Assembly: GCF_000219725.1 (NCBI RefSeq)
Contig: NC_015732.1
Coordinates: 1,116,001-1,180,000 of the forward strand
Origin: Gracilinema caldarium DSM 7334
GTDB taxonomy: Bacteria; Spirochaetota; Spirochaetia; Treponematales; Breznakiellaceae
DNA length: 64,000 bases
Direction of reading: 5' to 3'
Shown here in pieces: positions 16,785 to 26,407 of the stretch. Each line of letters begins with the position of its first letter. Position 1 is the stretch's first letter. The position numbers and the translations under genes were made by a program. The notes under the pieces were generated by a model that was given only the letters and a program-made list of their open reading frames with translations, was not told where the DNA came from and did not search any database.

Positions 16785-17463
16785 CAGGAATTAATCGGGT
16801 GCATTGTACAAAGACTTCCATACATACCCGGGCGTCATCCTCTGCCCGATGGGCTTCCAGAGCCTTAATTTTTAAATACTCGGCCAGGTCCTGCAATTTG
16901 TAGGAGTAGCGGCCGGGAATAAGTTCCTTGGCTAAAATCCGTGTATCCACAATTTTGTGTGGCAAAGCAGGGAAGGGGGGCTTCCACAGCACCTTGTGTT
17001 CATCAACCTGAATTTTCGGTTCTGATATAACTGGGTCTAGCAGGGAGGGCTGGTTCGTATCCCTTTTTTCCCGTTCCTCATCTTTTTTCCAAAAGTATCC
17101 CAGGGCTGCATTGATAAAAGACACATCAAAGGGGGCATTGTGGGCCACGAGGATGCCCTTTCCTATGAAACGCAGAAAATCAGGTAAGACTTCTTCTATG
17201 GGAGGCTGTTTCCGGAGCATCTCATCGGTAATACCGTTTACTCTGGCTGCTTCTGCTGGCATGGGTATTCCAGGGTTTATCAGTACTGAAAAGCGGCCAA
17301 TAATACCGAGGCGGTCAAATTTTACCGCCCCGATTTCTACAATTTTATCGGTTTTTGGTTCAAGGCCCGTGGTTTCCGTATCAAAGGCGATAAATACCGG
17401 CCCTTCGGTCCCCTCCTGGGTTTCCCCGAAGAGGAGCGGCCGAACCCAATCGTAGGTGCCCAT
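16771..17463 (-). CDS. DnaQ-like 3'-5' exonuclease (DEDDh family)
   Basis: A 230-residue nuclease of the DNA polymerase III epsilon type. Exo I is FIAFDTETTGLEP with Asp28 and Glu30; Exo II is LVAHNAPFDVSFI; Exo III is HRAEDDARVC near residue 208, whose His makes it a DEDDh enzyme. An insert of about 50 residues rich in charged residues (about 130-180) separates Exo II and III and is not seen in the shortest family members. It may be the proofreading subunit or a stand-alone exonuclease. Its ATG overlaps the stop of the phosphohexomutase gene (TAATG), so the two are probably co-translated. Confidence 0.88.
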   Translation of the reverse strand: MGTYDWVRPLLFGETQEGTEGPVFIAFDTETTGLEPKTDKIVEIGAVKFDRLGIIGRFSVLINPGIPMPAEAARVNGITDEMLRKQPPIEEVLPDFLRFIGKGILVAHNAPFDVSFINAALGYFWKKDEEREKRDTNQPSLLDPVISEPKIQVDEHKVLWKPPFPALPHKIVDTRILAKELIPGRYSYKLQDLAEYLKIKALEAHRAEDDARVCMEVFVQCTRLIPATQQ

Positions 17464-19232
17464 TAGTCACCAATGACCGAGCGGAGATCCTTTTCTATGG
17501 CGGCAAGTTTGGTGCTGACGACCTTTTTGGCTGCTTCCAAGCCTTCCGGTCCAACTTCGGCACAGCAGGTTGCATAGAATTTGATCTTTGGTTCGGTCCC
17601 GCTGGGCCGGGCACTGACGATGGTGCCATCTTCCAGGAAGAACTGGAGTACATTGCTTTTAGGCAGGTCCACAGGTTCGGTTTTCCCCGGCTGGCCCGGA
17701 TATTTCCAGACCGACTCCTGAACATCCCGGACCCGGCTTACCGTAATGCCACCCAAGGTTTTGGGGGGATTTTTCCGGTATTCAGCCATGATGCCTGCCA
17801 TGATGGCCGGTCCCTGGGGACCCTGGAAGTATTTGGAAATACCGATTTCCTGCCAGTAGCCATGCTGGAGGTATAGGTCATTGAGCCGGTCCAGGAGGCT
17901 CTTCCCTTTACTGCGCCAGTACAGGGTCATTTCGGCGGTCAGAGCTGCTGCGGAGACTCCGTCCTTGTCCCGGACTTCCGGTTCAATCAGGAAGCCGTAG
18001 CTTTCTTCGGTACCAAATAGGACCGTGTAGCCCCGGCCGTCGGTTTCGGTTTTCCGCCATACATCGGCGATCCATTTAAAGCCCGTAAGGCATTCAAAAC
18101 ATTCGGCTCCATAGCTGTTTGCCACCCGTTTCTGCATACCGGTGGTCACAATGGAGTTGATCATGGCGGGCTTTGCAGGCAGTTTTCCCTGTTCTTGTAA
18201 AGATAGGAATATGTAATCCGCAAGGAGCGTCCCGAGCTGGTTTCCTGTTACCAGCACAAAATTCCCTGTCTTATCGGGAACTGCAATACCCAGCCGGTCT
18301 GCATCGGGGTCGGTGGCCATGACCACATCGGCCTTTACCTTGGTGCCCAGTTCCAGAGCCATTTTAAGAGCCGCTGCTTCTTCGGGGTTGGGGTAGGATA
18401 CGGTGGGGAAGTTCCCGTCTGGTTTCCGCTGTTCCGGAACCGTGATTACCTCAAGGCCCAGACTTCCCAGAACCCCTTCTACATGCAGGGCTCCGGTTCC
18501 GTGCAGGGGGGTATATACAATTTTAACTTCCTTTGCTTTCTCTTTAATCAGTTCAGGCCGGAAGAGATGGCTTTTTACCATGGCTGCATAGGGTTCATCA
18601 ATTTCCTTATCAATGATTTTTAATAGACCCTTTGTAAGGGCTTCTTCCCTGCTTATTTCCATGATACTGGTTACCTGGTTTACTTCCTTAATAATTCCCA
18701 CATCATGGGGTTCGATTACCTGGGAACCATCATTCCAATAGGCTTTGTAACCATTGTATTGGGGCGGGTTGTGGCTTGCGGTGACTACCACGCCTGTGTC
18801 GCATTTAAGGGTGCGAATTGCGAAAGAGAGTTCCGGTGTTGGCCGCAGGGACGAAAAGAGATAGGTTGTAATTCCATTAGCTGCAAGAATAAGAGCGGTG
18901 GCTTCGGCAAATTCCGGTGAATATCGGCGGCTGTCATAGGCAATAACCGCTGAAAGCTTTCCTGCCTTCGCTTTTTCACTCAGGGCCTTTTTCAGGTAGT
19001 TGGCTAAACCCTGGGTAGCCCGTTTTATCACCAGGGTGTTCATCCGGTTATAACCACCACCAATGACACCCCGCAAGCCTCCGGTACCAAATTCGAGGTC
19101 CCGGTAAAAACGGTCTTCCAGTTCTTTCCAGTCTTCTGCTTTCAGAAGCTGTTCTACCTCAGCTCTGAAGTGGGCATCCTGTTCATGTTCTATATAATCT
19201 TTCGCTCTGCGGATAATTTCCTGTTGTTCCAT
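17463..19232 (-). CDS. Phosphoglucomutase / phosphomannomutase (alpha-D-phosphohexomutase)
   Basis: A 589-residue cytoplasmic enzyme interconverting hexose 1- and 6-phosphates. The start is MEQQEIIRRAKDYI, preceded by GAGGAGAAG; the reading frame runs open further upstream, but that stretch is non-coding in character. The four family blocks are present: VVTASHNPPQYNGYKAYW with the phospho-serine, ATDPDADRLG binding metal, GTEESYGFL for sugar recognition, and RPSGTEPKIKFY binding phosphate. Length and motifs match the PGM2/PgcA group. A second, divergent phosphohexomutase is at 30213-32156. It is coupled to the downstream exonuclease gene. Confidence 0.93.
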   Translation of the reverse strand: MEQQEIIRRAKDYIEHEQDAHFRAEVEQLLKAEDWKELEDRFYRDLEFGTGGLRGVIGGGYNRMNTLVIKRATQGLANYLKKALSEKAKAGKLSAVIAYDSRRYSPEFAEATALILAANGITTYLFSSLRPTPELSFAIRTLKCDTGVVVTASHNPPQYNGYKAYWNDGSQVIEPHDVGIIKEVNQVTSIMEISREEALTKGLLKIIDKEIDEPYAAMVKSHLFRPELIKEKAKEVKIVYTPLHGTGALHVEGVLGSLGLEVITVPEQRKPDGNFPTVSYPNPEEAAALKMALELGTKVKADVVMATDPDADRLGIAVPDKTGNFVLVTGNQLGTLLADYIFLSLQEQGKLPAKPAMINSIVTTGMQKRVANSYGAECFECLTGFKWIADVWRKTETDGRGYTVLFGTEESYGFLIEPEVRDKDGVSAAALTAEMTLYWRSKGKSLLDRLNDLYLQHGYWQEIGISKYFQGPQGPAIMAGIMAEYRKNPPKTLGGITVSRVRDVQESVWKYPGQPGKTEPVDLPKSNVLQFFLEDGTIVSARPSGTEPKIKFYATCCAEVGPEGLEAAKKVVSTKLAAIEKDLRSVIGD

Positions 19233-19339
19233 GGTTTTCTTCTCCTCTACAGCCAGTATAAAAGGATTTAAACCTGCACTGCAAGCCCTGCCATTTACAA
19301 AAAAAGAGGCTGTAATGACACTAAAATACAATCTGTCTA

Positions 19340-19369
19340 TTGAATAAGAACCGATATTTTTGGTACGAT
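19340..19369 (+). promoter_or_regulatory. Probable promoter of oadGAB
   Basis: TTGAAT (19340-19345) and TACGAT (19364-19369) are 18 bases apart and lead to the oadG start 32 bases further on. It sits in the 169-base divergent gap between the phosphohexomutase gene and oadG. Confidence 0.5.
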
Positions 19370-19401
19370 AGCGCTGAATATTCAATCAATTTGGAGGCCC
19401 T

Positions 19402-19659
19402 ATGACAATAGCAGAGATGTTCGGGCAGAGTGGTGTATTAACCCTGCTCGGCATGGGTATAGTCTTCGGCTTTCTGATAATTCTAGTCCTATTTATGACC
19501 CTAGTAGCTAAGGTTATTCATGCACTCGGGTGGGATATAGATGCTCAGGAAGGGCAAGGTTCGGCGGCAGGTTCTGCCACTGCAGCAGCAGGCAGTAATT
19601 CTGCTGTGGTTGCGGCAATTACTGCCGCAGTGAATGAATATCGTAAAACGAATCACTAA
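19402..19659 (+). CDS. oadG: Oxaloacetate decarboxylase sodium pump, gamma subunit
   Basis: An 85-residue membrane subunit. One hydrophobic segment (about residues 11-38, TLLGMGIVFGFLIILVLFMT) is followed by an Ala/Gly/Ser-rich linker and a short charged tail. In the known complex gamma anchors the alpha subunit to beta and helps assembly. Small size, topology and position directly before alpha and beta make the call; the sequence itself is poorly conserved in the family. GGAGG lies before the ATG, and the alpha gene starts 17 bases after the stop. Confidence 0.9.
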   Translation: MTIAEMFGQSGVLTLLGMGIVFGFLIILVLFMTLVAKVIHALGWDIDAQEGQGSAAGSATAAAGSNSAVVAAITAAVNEYRKTNH

Positions 19660-19676
19660 TTAAGGAAGGAGTTTTT

Positions 19677-21452
19677 ATGGCTAAAGTACAACTTACTGAC
19701 CTCGTGCTCCGGGATGCTCACCAATCCCTGTTGGCTACCCGAATGACCACTGCAGATATGCTTCCCATTTGTCCCCAGCTCGATAAGGTTGGCTATTTTG
19801 CCCTGGAAGCCTGGGGTGGGGCTACCTTTGATTCCTGTATCCGCTTTTTAAATGAAGATCCTTGGGAACGCCTGCGGCAGTTAAAGAAGGCCCTTCCTAA
19901 TACCAAAATCATGATGCTCCTCCGGGGCCAGAACCTTCTGGGCTATCGGCACTATGCCGATGATGTGGTGACCAAATTTGTCGAAGCCGCCGCGAAAAAT
20001 GGTGTGGATGTCTTCCGGATTTTTGATGCTGTCAATGATCCTCGGAACTTTAAAGCTGCTACTGAAGCTGCAAAAAAAACTGGCAAGCATGTACAGCTGA
20101 CGATTTCCTATGCCACGACTCCGTTCCACACTATTCAATCCTATGTGGATCTAGCAAAAGAGCTGGCCGCAGAAGGAGCGGATTCGCTCTGTATTAAGGA
20201 TATGGCTGGTCTTCTCAAGCCTTACGATGCGTATGAACTGGTAAAGGCACTGAAAAAAGCGGTTGATCTACCCATCGAAATTCACTCTCACGCTACAACT
20301 GGTATGTCGGTAGCTACCCTTACTAAGGCTGCCGAAGCGGGAGCTGAAATTCTGGATACGGTCATTTCTTCCCTCGCTATGGGAACCAGCCACAGTCCTA
20401 CCGAAACAATGGTAGAGATCTTCAAGGGTACCCAGTTCGACACAGGTCTGGATACCAATCTTCTCCTTGATATCGCTGCTTATTTCCGGGAAGTTCGAAA
20501 GAACTATAAGAAGTTCGAGTCCAGCTTCCTCGGTGCAGACACCAGAATCCTGGTTTCTCAGGTTCCCGGTGGCATGCTCTCCAATCTGGAAAGCCAGCTT
20601 AAGGAACAGGGTGCATCTGACAAGATTGATGAGGTGCTCAAGGAAATTGCGGTGGTCCAGAAGGACTTTGGCTATCCGCCCCTCGTAACTCCCACGAGCC
20701 AGATTGTAGGAACCCAAGCGGTCTTTAATGTCCTCTTCGGCCGCTATAATAAGCTTACTGGAGAATCCATGGATCTTTTGGTTGGTAAATACGGCAAGTG
20801 TCCTGCACCAAAGAATCCCGAAGTTGTTAAGAAGGCCTTGGAAGCCCTTAAGATGGAAAAAGAAATTACCCATCGGCCTGCGGATGACATTCCCAATGAA
20901 TTCTCCAAACTGGAAGAAGAAACCAAGAAGATCCTCGGTACCGATAAGGTTGCGGTGGAAGATGTGCTTACCTACGCTATGTTCCCCAAGGTAGCCCCCG
21001 ACTTCTTTAAGAAACGGGACCAGGGACCGGTCAAATTCACCGCTGAACCGGAAGCCCCCAAGGCTGCCGCTCCTGCTGCAGCTCCTGCTGCTGGTCAGGC
21101 TGCTAAGTATGTAGTGAATGTAAACGGTTCTGATTATACCGTTGTGGTTCGCCCCGAAGGAACTATGGCCATTGCCCCTGCCGCTGGTGCTGCTCCTGCC
21201 GCACCTGCAGCCGCCCCTGCAGCTCCTGCCCCATCCGCCGGTAGTCATGTGGTAGAAGCTCCGGTGGCTGGTACTATTATTAAGTACGCTGTAAGCGAAG
21301 GTGCTTCCGTATCCACAGGCCAGACTATTATGATTATTGAGTCCATGAAGATGGAACTGGAAATTAAGGCAACCGGATCCGGTACTGTGCATTTCCTTGT
21401 GTCTACTGGAACTCAGGTTGCGGCACATCAGCCTGTGGCTGAACTGAAATAG
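19677..21452 (+). CDS. oadA: Oxaloacetate decarboxylase alpha subunit with biotin carrier domain
   Basis: A 591-residue cytoplasmic subunit that takes the carboxyl group from oxaloacetate onto biotin, forming pyruvate. The N-terminal carboxyltransferase barrel opens with [17 protein letters not shown], the family signature; DIAGMLKP-like KDMAGLLKP and the metal site HSHATTGMS follow. The PYC/OadA linker covers about residues 300-455. Ala/Pro-rich segments (about 462-475 and 498-521) flank a short strand region and lead to the biotinyl domain, whose ESMKMELE places the biotin lysine near residue 557. The carboxyl-biotin then moves to the beta subunit. Methylmalonyl-CoA or glutaconyl-CoA decarboxylases use a different alpha subunit, so oxaloacetate is the likely substrate. 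Confidence 0.95.
   Translation: MAKVQLTDLVLRDAHQSLLATRMTTADMLPICPQLDKVGYFALEAWGGATFDSCIRFLNEDPWERLRQLKKALPNTKIMMLLRGQNLLGYRHYADDVVTKFVEAAAKNGVDVFRIFDAVNDPRNFKAATEAAKKTGKHVQLTISYATTPFHTIQSYVDLAKELAAEGADSLCIKDMAGLLKPYDAYELVKALKKAVDLPIEIHSHATTGMSVATLTKAAEAGAEILDTVISSLAMGTSHSPTETMVEIFKGTQFDTGLDTNLLLDIAAYFREVRKNYKKFESSFLGADTRILVSQVPGGMLSNLESQLKEQGASDKIDEVLKEIAVVQKDFGYPPLVTPTSQIVGTQAVFNVLFGRYNKLTGESMDLLVGKYGKCPAPKNPEVVKKALEALKMEKEITHRPADDIPNEFSKLEEETKKILGTDKVAVEDVLTYAMFPKVAPDFFKKRDQGPVKFTAEPEAPKAAAPAAAPAAGQAAKYVVNVNGSDYTVVVRPEGTMAIAPAAGAAPAAPAAAPAAPAPSAGSHVVEAPVAGTIIKYAVSEGASVSTGQTIMIIESMKMELEIKATGSGTVHFLVSTGTQVAAHQPVAELK
21055..21240 (+). repeat. Ala/Pro-coding low-complexity linkers within oadA
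   Basis: Two runs of irregular GCT-CCT-GCT-GCA type codons (about 21055-21104 and 21174-21240) encode mobile Ala-Pro linkers on either side of a short conserved strand segment. They let the biotin arm swing between subunits. The near-repeats at DNA level could favour slippage. Confidence 0.7.
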
Positions 21453-21465
21453 GGGATTTATCCAT

Positions 21466-22854
21466 ATGTTGAATATGAATAAGAACCCGAAGCGGGTAAC
21501 TATGATTGTGCTTGCCATGATCACCGTTGCCTTTGCCTTCTCCTTTATGGGGACCGTGCTGGCTCAATCTGAAAGTACTACGGTTCCGTCACAGGGATAT
21601 GCTTCATGGAGTAATCCCGATGGAATTATTAAGGGCAGCGAAAATATTCCGAGAATTTCCATCGCTTCCTTTGCCAGGAATATTCTAGAAACCACCGGTA
21701 TTTCTGCTTTTATCAATGATGCCCGGGAAATGGTGACCCCTGCGGGTGAAAAGACCACCGTCTTTGGCTGGCAGGAACTGCTAATGGTTATTGTGGGCTT
21801 TGTGATCATCTACCTGGGGGCTGCGAAGGGCTTTGAACCGCTCCTCCTTATTCCCATCGGGTTTGGGACAGTCTTTGTAAATATTCCCTTCGGTGGTATG
21901 GGGGATGCTCCCCACGGTTTCTTAAATATTATTTATGAAGCTGGTGTAGGAAACGAATTTTTCCCCCTGATCATCTTTATGGGTATCGGTGCCCTCACTG
22001 ACTTTGGGCCCCTTATTGCAAACCCCAAAACCGCATTGCTTGGAGCTGCAGCACAGTTTGGTGTATTTGGTACCCTCTTCGGTATTACGGCCTTCAATCT
22101 TATTCCCGGCTTTAACTTTACCATGAAGGAAGCCTGTTCTGTAGCCATTATTGGTGGTGCCGATGGCCCTACAACGATTTATATTGCAGCCAAACTAGCC
22201 CCGCACCTTCTGGCAACCGTCGCGGTTGCCGCTTACTCCTATATGGCCCTGGTACCGGTTATCCAGCCGCCCATCATGCGGGCCCTGACCACTCCGGCGG
22301 AACGGAAAATTCGGATGAAACAGCTCCGGCATGTATCAAAGGTGGAAAAGATGCTCTTCCCCCTTTCGGTATTTATCCTTTCCATTCTGCTCATCCCGTC
22401 TGCTTCTCCGCTCATTGGCTGTCTCATGTTTGGTAACTTTATCCGCGAGATTGGGGTGGTGGAACGGCTTTCCAAGACTCTTCAAAATGAGCTTTTGAAC
22501 ATCGTTTCCATCTTCCTCTCCCTGGGTGTTGGTAGCCAAATGACCCCTGAGAAATTCCTGAACCCCGCATCCCTTTCTATCGTGTTTATGGGACTTATGG
22601 CCTTCGCGATTGCTACTGCTTCCGGTATCCTTGTGGCTAAGTTTATGAATCTTTTCCTTAAAGAGAAGATTAATCCCCTCATCGGTTCGGCTGGTGTATC
22701 TGCCGTTCCTATGGCTGCCCGGGTTTCCAACAGGGTTGGTCTTGAAGAAGATCCGGGGAACTTCCTTATTATGCATGCCATGGGCCCCAATGTGGCCGGT
22801 GTTATCGGTACTGCAATTGCTGCGGGTGTTATGATTGCTGTCTATGGCGGCTGA
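21466..22854 (+). CDS. oadB: Oxaloacetate decarboxylase sodium pump, beta subunit
   Basis: A 462-residue inner-membrane protein that decarboxylates carboxyl-biotin and drives sodium out of the cell. It has about nine to ten hydrophobic segments and the hallmark [17 protein letters not shown] (near residue 225-240), whose Asp takes part in sodium and carboxyl-biotin handling; [20 protein letters not shown] near the C-terminus is also conserved. It carries an extra N-terminal stretch of about 90 residues, with its own hydrophobic segment, before the usual start of the family near [11 protein letters not shown]. The gene follows oadA by 13 bases and is closed by a strong terminator. The resulting sodium gradient could power sodium-coupled transporters. 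Confidence 0.94.
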   Translation: MLNMNKNPKRVTMIVLAMITVAFAFSFMGTVLAQSESTTVPSQGYASWSNPDGIIKGSENIPRISIASFARNILETTGISAFINDAREMVTPAGEKTTVFGWQELLMVIVGFVIIYLGAAKGFEPLLLIPIGFGTVFVNIPFGGMGDAPHGFLNIIYEAGVGNEFFPLIIFMGIGALTDFGPLIANPKTALLGAAAQFGVFGTLFGITAFNLIPGFNFTMKEACSVAIIGGADGPTTIYIAAKLAPHLLATVAVAAYSYMALVPVIQPPIMRALTTPAERKIRMKQLRHVSKVEKMLFPLSVFILSILLIPSASPLIGCLMFGNFIREIGVVERLSKTLQNELLNIVSIFLSLGVGSQMTPEKFLNPASLSIVFMGLMAFAIATASGILVAKFMNLFLKEKINPLIGSAGVSAVPMAARVSNRVGLEEDPGNFLIMHAMGPNVAGVIGTAIAAGVMIAVYGG

Positions 22855-22884
22855 TAGGTTAGTTTTTGGTTAATTGGTGAAGCC

Positions 22885-22924
22885 AGGGGCTGTTTCGCAT
22901 CATCGGAACAGCCCCTTTCTTTTA
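22885..22924 (+). terminator. Rho-independent terminator of the oad operon
   Basis: GGGGCTGTTTC and GGAACAGCCCC form a stem (22886-22915) around an eight-base loop, with one G-T pair, followed by TTTCTTTTAT. It begins 31 bases after the oadB stop. Confidence 0.9.
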
Positions 22925-22979
22925 TAGCTTCCCTTTTATACAGCTTCCACAATCTTGCATTTTGCATTACATTTACGGT

Positions 22980-23582
22980 ATGAAGAAGGAATTTTTACCC
23001 TATGATATGGTGCGTAATAATGCACTCAAGTTAGCCCATCGCATTCATGAAGATGGTTTTATCCCCGATGTGATTTATGTTTCCCTCCGTGGTGGAGCAT
23101 ATCTTGGAAATGTTATCAGTGAATATTTTAAGATTGTACGCTCTGAGGCGCGGCCTGTGTATTATGCCGCAGTGGTCGCCCGTTCATATACGGATATCCG
23201 CAAACAGGAACGGGTCATGGTTGATGGCTGGACCTATGCGCCGGAGCATCTTCGTACAGGGGATAAGGTGCTTCTGGTGGATGATATTTTCGATTCCGGT
23301 AGGACTATTAACCGGCTTGCAGAAATTATTCTGGAAAAGGGAATACCGCGGAAGGATCTCAAAGTTGCTGTGCACGATTACAAGTATTTTCATGACAAGG
23401 AAGATCAGCTTCCTATCCAACCTGATTATTGGTGCAGAAAACATGAGCTCAGCATCCATGATGAGGATCGTTGGATCCACTATATGAGCCATGAACTGGT
23501 AGGGCTTACAAGGGAAGAACTGGAAGAACATTACTACAAACAAGATCCAGAACTTAGGAAAGTACTGGACGCAATTAAATAG
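22980..23582 (+). CDS. Phosphoribosyltransferase (purine type I family)
   Basis: A 200-residue cytoplasmic enzyme. KVLLVDDIFDSGRTINRLAE is the PRPP-binding motif of type I phosphoribosyltransferases, and YVSLRGGAYLGNVISEYF fits the first substrate loop. The C-terminal YWCRKHELSIHDEDRWIHYM resembles hypoxanthine/xanthine-type enzymes more than uracil or orotate ones, but the base is not certain. The start is taken as ATG at 22980 (MKKEFLPYD); TTG at 22962 is an alternative. Neither has a ribosome site. TACATT ends six bases before the ATG, hinting at a leaderless message. The next gene begins nine bases after the stop. Confidence 0.85.
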   Translation: MKKEFLPYDMVRNNALKLAHRIHEDGFIPDVIYVSLRGGAYLGNVISEYFKIVRSEARPVYYAAVVARSYTDIRKQERVMVDGWTYAPEHLRTGDKVLLVDDIFDSGRTINRLAEIILEKGIPRKDLKVAVHDYKYFHDKEDQLPIQPDYWCRKHELSIHDEDRWIHYMSHELVGLTREELEEHYYKQDPELRKVLDAIK

Positions 23583-23590
23583 GTACTTGT

Positions 23591-26407
23591 ATGAGGCAGA
23601 GACATATACCCTATGGAATAATTGGGTTGGGCTGTATCCTGATACTGCTACCACTAACGTTGTATGCTCAGACTGGAACATCGCAGTCTGGATTACAAAC
23701 CAACGCGCACAGTGGTGCTTTCAATAAGGATCAGCGGTTCTGGTTCTCTGCCCCACTTCAGGAACGAATTGTGTTAAATCTGGATGGAAAAGAACTTTTC
23801 AGGGGGATTGGTTCAACTTCGGTCCTCCTTTCTGTACCTGTAGGTGCCGAAAAGGACTATACTATACAGGTTCAGCGTCGGTCAGCGCCTCCAGATAATA
23901 CGCTGCTGGAAGAACAAAACTATTTCATTCACCTTGATAAACAACCACCTCAAAAACCGGTACTTACTCAGTCCACAGAAGACGGCCTCATCTATACCAT
24001 ACGTATCAGCTGTGAACTGGACACAGTCCTCGAAGGTGTATATTACGCATCCGGTGTGATCATCCCATTCGATCGGAACGAAGAAGTGACTTCTTTTGTT
24101 AAAACATTAAAAGCTCCTCTAAGCCTTATTGTCTGGGCAGTGGATGCAGCGGGAAACTGTTCAGAACCAGTCTCTTTTTCTGCAGAAAAAGCGGATTTTT
24201 CTATCATAAGTCCGGCCCCAGGGGTCTGGCAAAATATGCAACGTCTGGTTATAGAGAATCGTGGACCAGGAACCCTGTATTGGACCGATGATGGCTCTGA
24301 CCCCTTTAGTGCAACAGGTCAATTATATGAGAAACCGGTTCTGATACAAAAAACTGGTATAATACTGCTACGTATTGGGATAAAACTCCCCAATGGACTA
24401 GGCTATGAAAAAAAAATAACCTATCGGGTCGAAAGTCCTGGGGATGATCCTTATAGCATCCCCGAACAGATCCATACAGCTAGCATATTGAATGTGGATG
24501 GAGAATATCAGTGGGCTATTGAGCCTGGTCCATGGCTTGATAAACGGATTCCCATCCAACTGGTGCCTGTAGAATCCTACAGGCGTTTTATAAACCTCGT
24601 ACTGAAAAACTCCCGAGGAATATATCGTTATCCAATACTGTTGGATGGTACAGGTAATGAAAAATCCGATGCTTTTGAACTTGCGGGTACAACCATAACA
24701 AACGAAGCTGGATTGTTCACTCAGAATTCTGAAAAAACTGAACAACAGAACGATGCGGTCAAAGGGACAGCGGTTGATCTGGATCCCATACTGGTATCTG
24801 AGGGCCCATTACGGGTGCTTTTTTGGAAAAACATCGAGATCGGTGTTATCCGGTATCATATTACACCAGAAACGTCCTGGAAGGATTACGTTGGACCAAT
24901 TCTTGTACCCCCAGAGCCATGTACTTTTGAATGGATTGTGGATAACGGCCTTGCCCAGGAGGGGCCGGTTCAACGTGTATTTAAAGCTTTAGAGTATCAG
25001 TTTCCTTTTCTCCAAGGGGTCATTCAATATCGTTCACTCTATCCAGAACCCGGCGAAATACATACCCTTGCGGCTTTTAATGGTAATGATGTTCCTACCT
25101 TTGTAGCTTGCACCGGGGAAGATCTGGAATGGAGTATCCTTACTGCGGAAGGGAAGCAACTAGTACTACGAAGGACCGATTCCTTGCCACCGCCAGAACC
25201 AAACCTCACAGCTCCTGCAGAGGCAGCCTGGGTAAGTGGAGCTGTACGTATAGAAAGTTCTTTACCTGAGGCAGAGGAAGAGCTAAAGACCATTATACAG
25301 GCAACTTTTTCCTATCCTTCTGGTAAAGTTGAAAAAAGGCAAGCCGAAGGTGTGCTTTTTATTGATGTACCTCTAGAAAGTCCTGTAGCTATATCAATTA
25401 TGTCCTATGCTATGGATGGGACAGGAAATAAGGGGCCGGTAGTCTCACGTAATTTTACGATTGATGCCAATTCTGTGTATGTCAGTAATCAGGGAAGTCC
25501 CAATGGTGATGGAAGTCGAAATAGACCGGTCAATTCGTTGGAACAAGCCCTGGAAATAGCAAAACAGCTTGGACGTTCATCAATACGTATACAGGATTTG
25601 GTTTTCATAGATAAGCCTCTTACATTGGTACCGGGTTTTACAATAGAAAGTTCTATGAATGAACAGAGAGGTGAGATTCGTCTTAGTAAAGATGGGATGC
25701 TCCTTGTAGAGTCAGGGACTATCAGGATTGGCAGACTAACGATACGGTCCGATGCCGAAGACTACCCAGCCATAGAAGTTCATGGGGGAAATTTGGAACT
25801 GAGTAATACCACTATTTTCATGAAAGGTCGTGATGTACGTGCTATTGTGAGTACTAGTGGGGAAATAATGATGAGTAATTCATCCATTAATCTGGATGCA
25901 GCTCAAAGTGCCATAGCCCTGTATGCTGGAGATTGCAAGATAGTATTGCATGCAACGACTCTTTCAGTAAAAGCGGGCAAATATGCGGTTGGGGTGGAAC
26001 AGAGAAGGGGAACTTTTTTACAAAAGGACGGCTCTCTTACAGTAACAGCCCAGGATGGTACTATTTGGTTGTTTTCAAATCTCGAGTGGGCTCAGGTACA
26101 TCAGGTTCAGGCTGCCTTGGTGAGCAATTTTGTTGCCCAAGCGTGTATTGCTGGGGGCTTCATACCTCAGGTTGAAAATTCTACCTTCTACTTTAAGGGT
26201 AGTGCAAGACAAGCCTCTGTGTTTAACTTTCTTGTTAGCGAGATGGTTAAATCGCATCAGTTACAGACAGGTGGTACTATTAAAGGAAACTATTTTATTG
26301 GCTTTAATTCTCTGGTACATGCTTCGGATTTTCCTATGGATCTTAAAACCTTTAATCGAACCTTTGCAACTCCGGATGCTCCTAATTTTGTTAATGAGGA
26401 TCCTTAA
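23591..26407 (+). CDS. Secreted multidomain protein with chitobiase-C-like and beta-helix regions
   Basis: A 938-residue exported protein of unknown function. The signal peptide is MRQRHIPYGIIGLGCILILL...YAQ. Residues about 25-200 resemble immunoglobulin-like strands. Near 224-285, GPGTLYWTDDGSDPF and KTGIILLRIGIKL match the CHB_HEX_C type domain found at the ends of chitinases and other surface proteins. From about 628, VYVSNQGSPNGDGSRNRPVN followed by SLEQALEIAK is the usual entry to a right-handed beta-helix (DUF1565-like), and repeating short strands run to about 870. No catalytic residues stand out. It is first of three genes for secreted unknowns and overlaps the next by TAATG. Binding of a polysaccharide or cell-wall component is a guess. 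Confidence 0.75.
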   Translation: MRQRHIPYGIIGLGCILILLPLTLYAQTGTSQSGLQTNAHSGAFNKDQRFWFSAPLQERIVLNLDGKELFRGIGSTSVLLSVPVGAEKDYTIQVQRRSAPPDNTLLEEQNYFIHLDKQPPQKPVLTQSTEDGLIYTIRISCELDTVLEGVYYASGVIIPFDRNEEVTSFVKTLKAPLSLIVWAVDAAGNCSEPVSFSAEKADFSIISPAPGVWQNMQRLVIENRGPGTLYWTDDGSDPFSATGQLYEKPVLIQKTGIILLRIGIKLPNGLGYEKKITYRVESPGDDPYSIPEQIHTASILNVDGEYQWAIEPGPWLDKRIPIQLVPVESYRRFINLVLKNSRGIYRYPILLDGTGNEKSDAFELAGTTITNEAGLFTQNSEKTEQQNDAVKGTAVDLDPILVSEGPLRVLFWKNIEIGVIRYHITPETSWKDYVGPILVPPEPCTFEWIVDNGLAQEGPVQRVFKALEYQFPFLQGVIQYRSLYPEPGEIHTLAAFNGNDVPTFVACTGEDLEWSILTAEGKQLVLRRTDSLPPPEPNLTAPAEAAWVSGAVRIESSLPEAEEELKTIIQATFSYPSGKVEKRQAEGVLFIDVPLESPVAISIMSYAMDGTGNKGPVVSRNFTIDANSVYVSNQGSPNGDGSRNRPVNSLEQALEIAKQLGRSSIRIQDLVFIDKPLTLVPGFTIESSMNEQRGEIRLSKDGMLLVESGTIRIGRLTIRSDAEDYPAIEVHGGNLELSNTTIFMKGRDVRAIVSTSGEIMMSNSSINLDAAQSAIALYAGDCKIVLHATTLSVKAGKYAVGVEQRRGTFLQKDGSLTVTAQDGTIWLFSNLEWAQVHQVQAALVSNFVAQACIAGGFIPQVENSTFYFKGSARQASVFNFLVSEMVKSHQLQTGGTIKGNYFIGFNSLVHASDFPMDLKTFNRTFATPDAPNFVNEDP

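Noticed and set aside
21055-21240. Tandem repeat array
   Set aside because: The runs are codon-level Ala/Pro repeats of a protein linker, not a separate repeat element.
19881-21524. Long minus-strand open frames antisense to oadA
   Set aside because: They mirror the codon bias of oadA, have no family motifs and no ribosome sites.
22336-22790. Minus-strand open frames within oadB
   Set aside because: Antisense to a conserved membrane subunit; composition is an artefact of the other strand.
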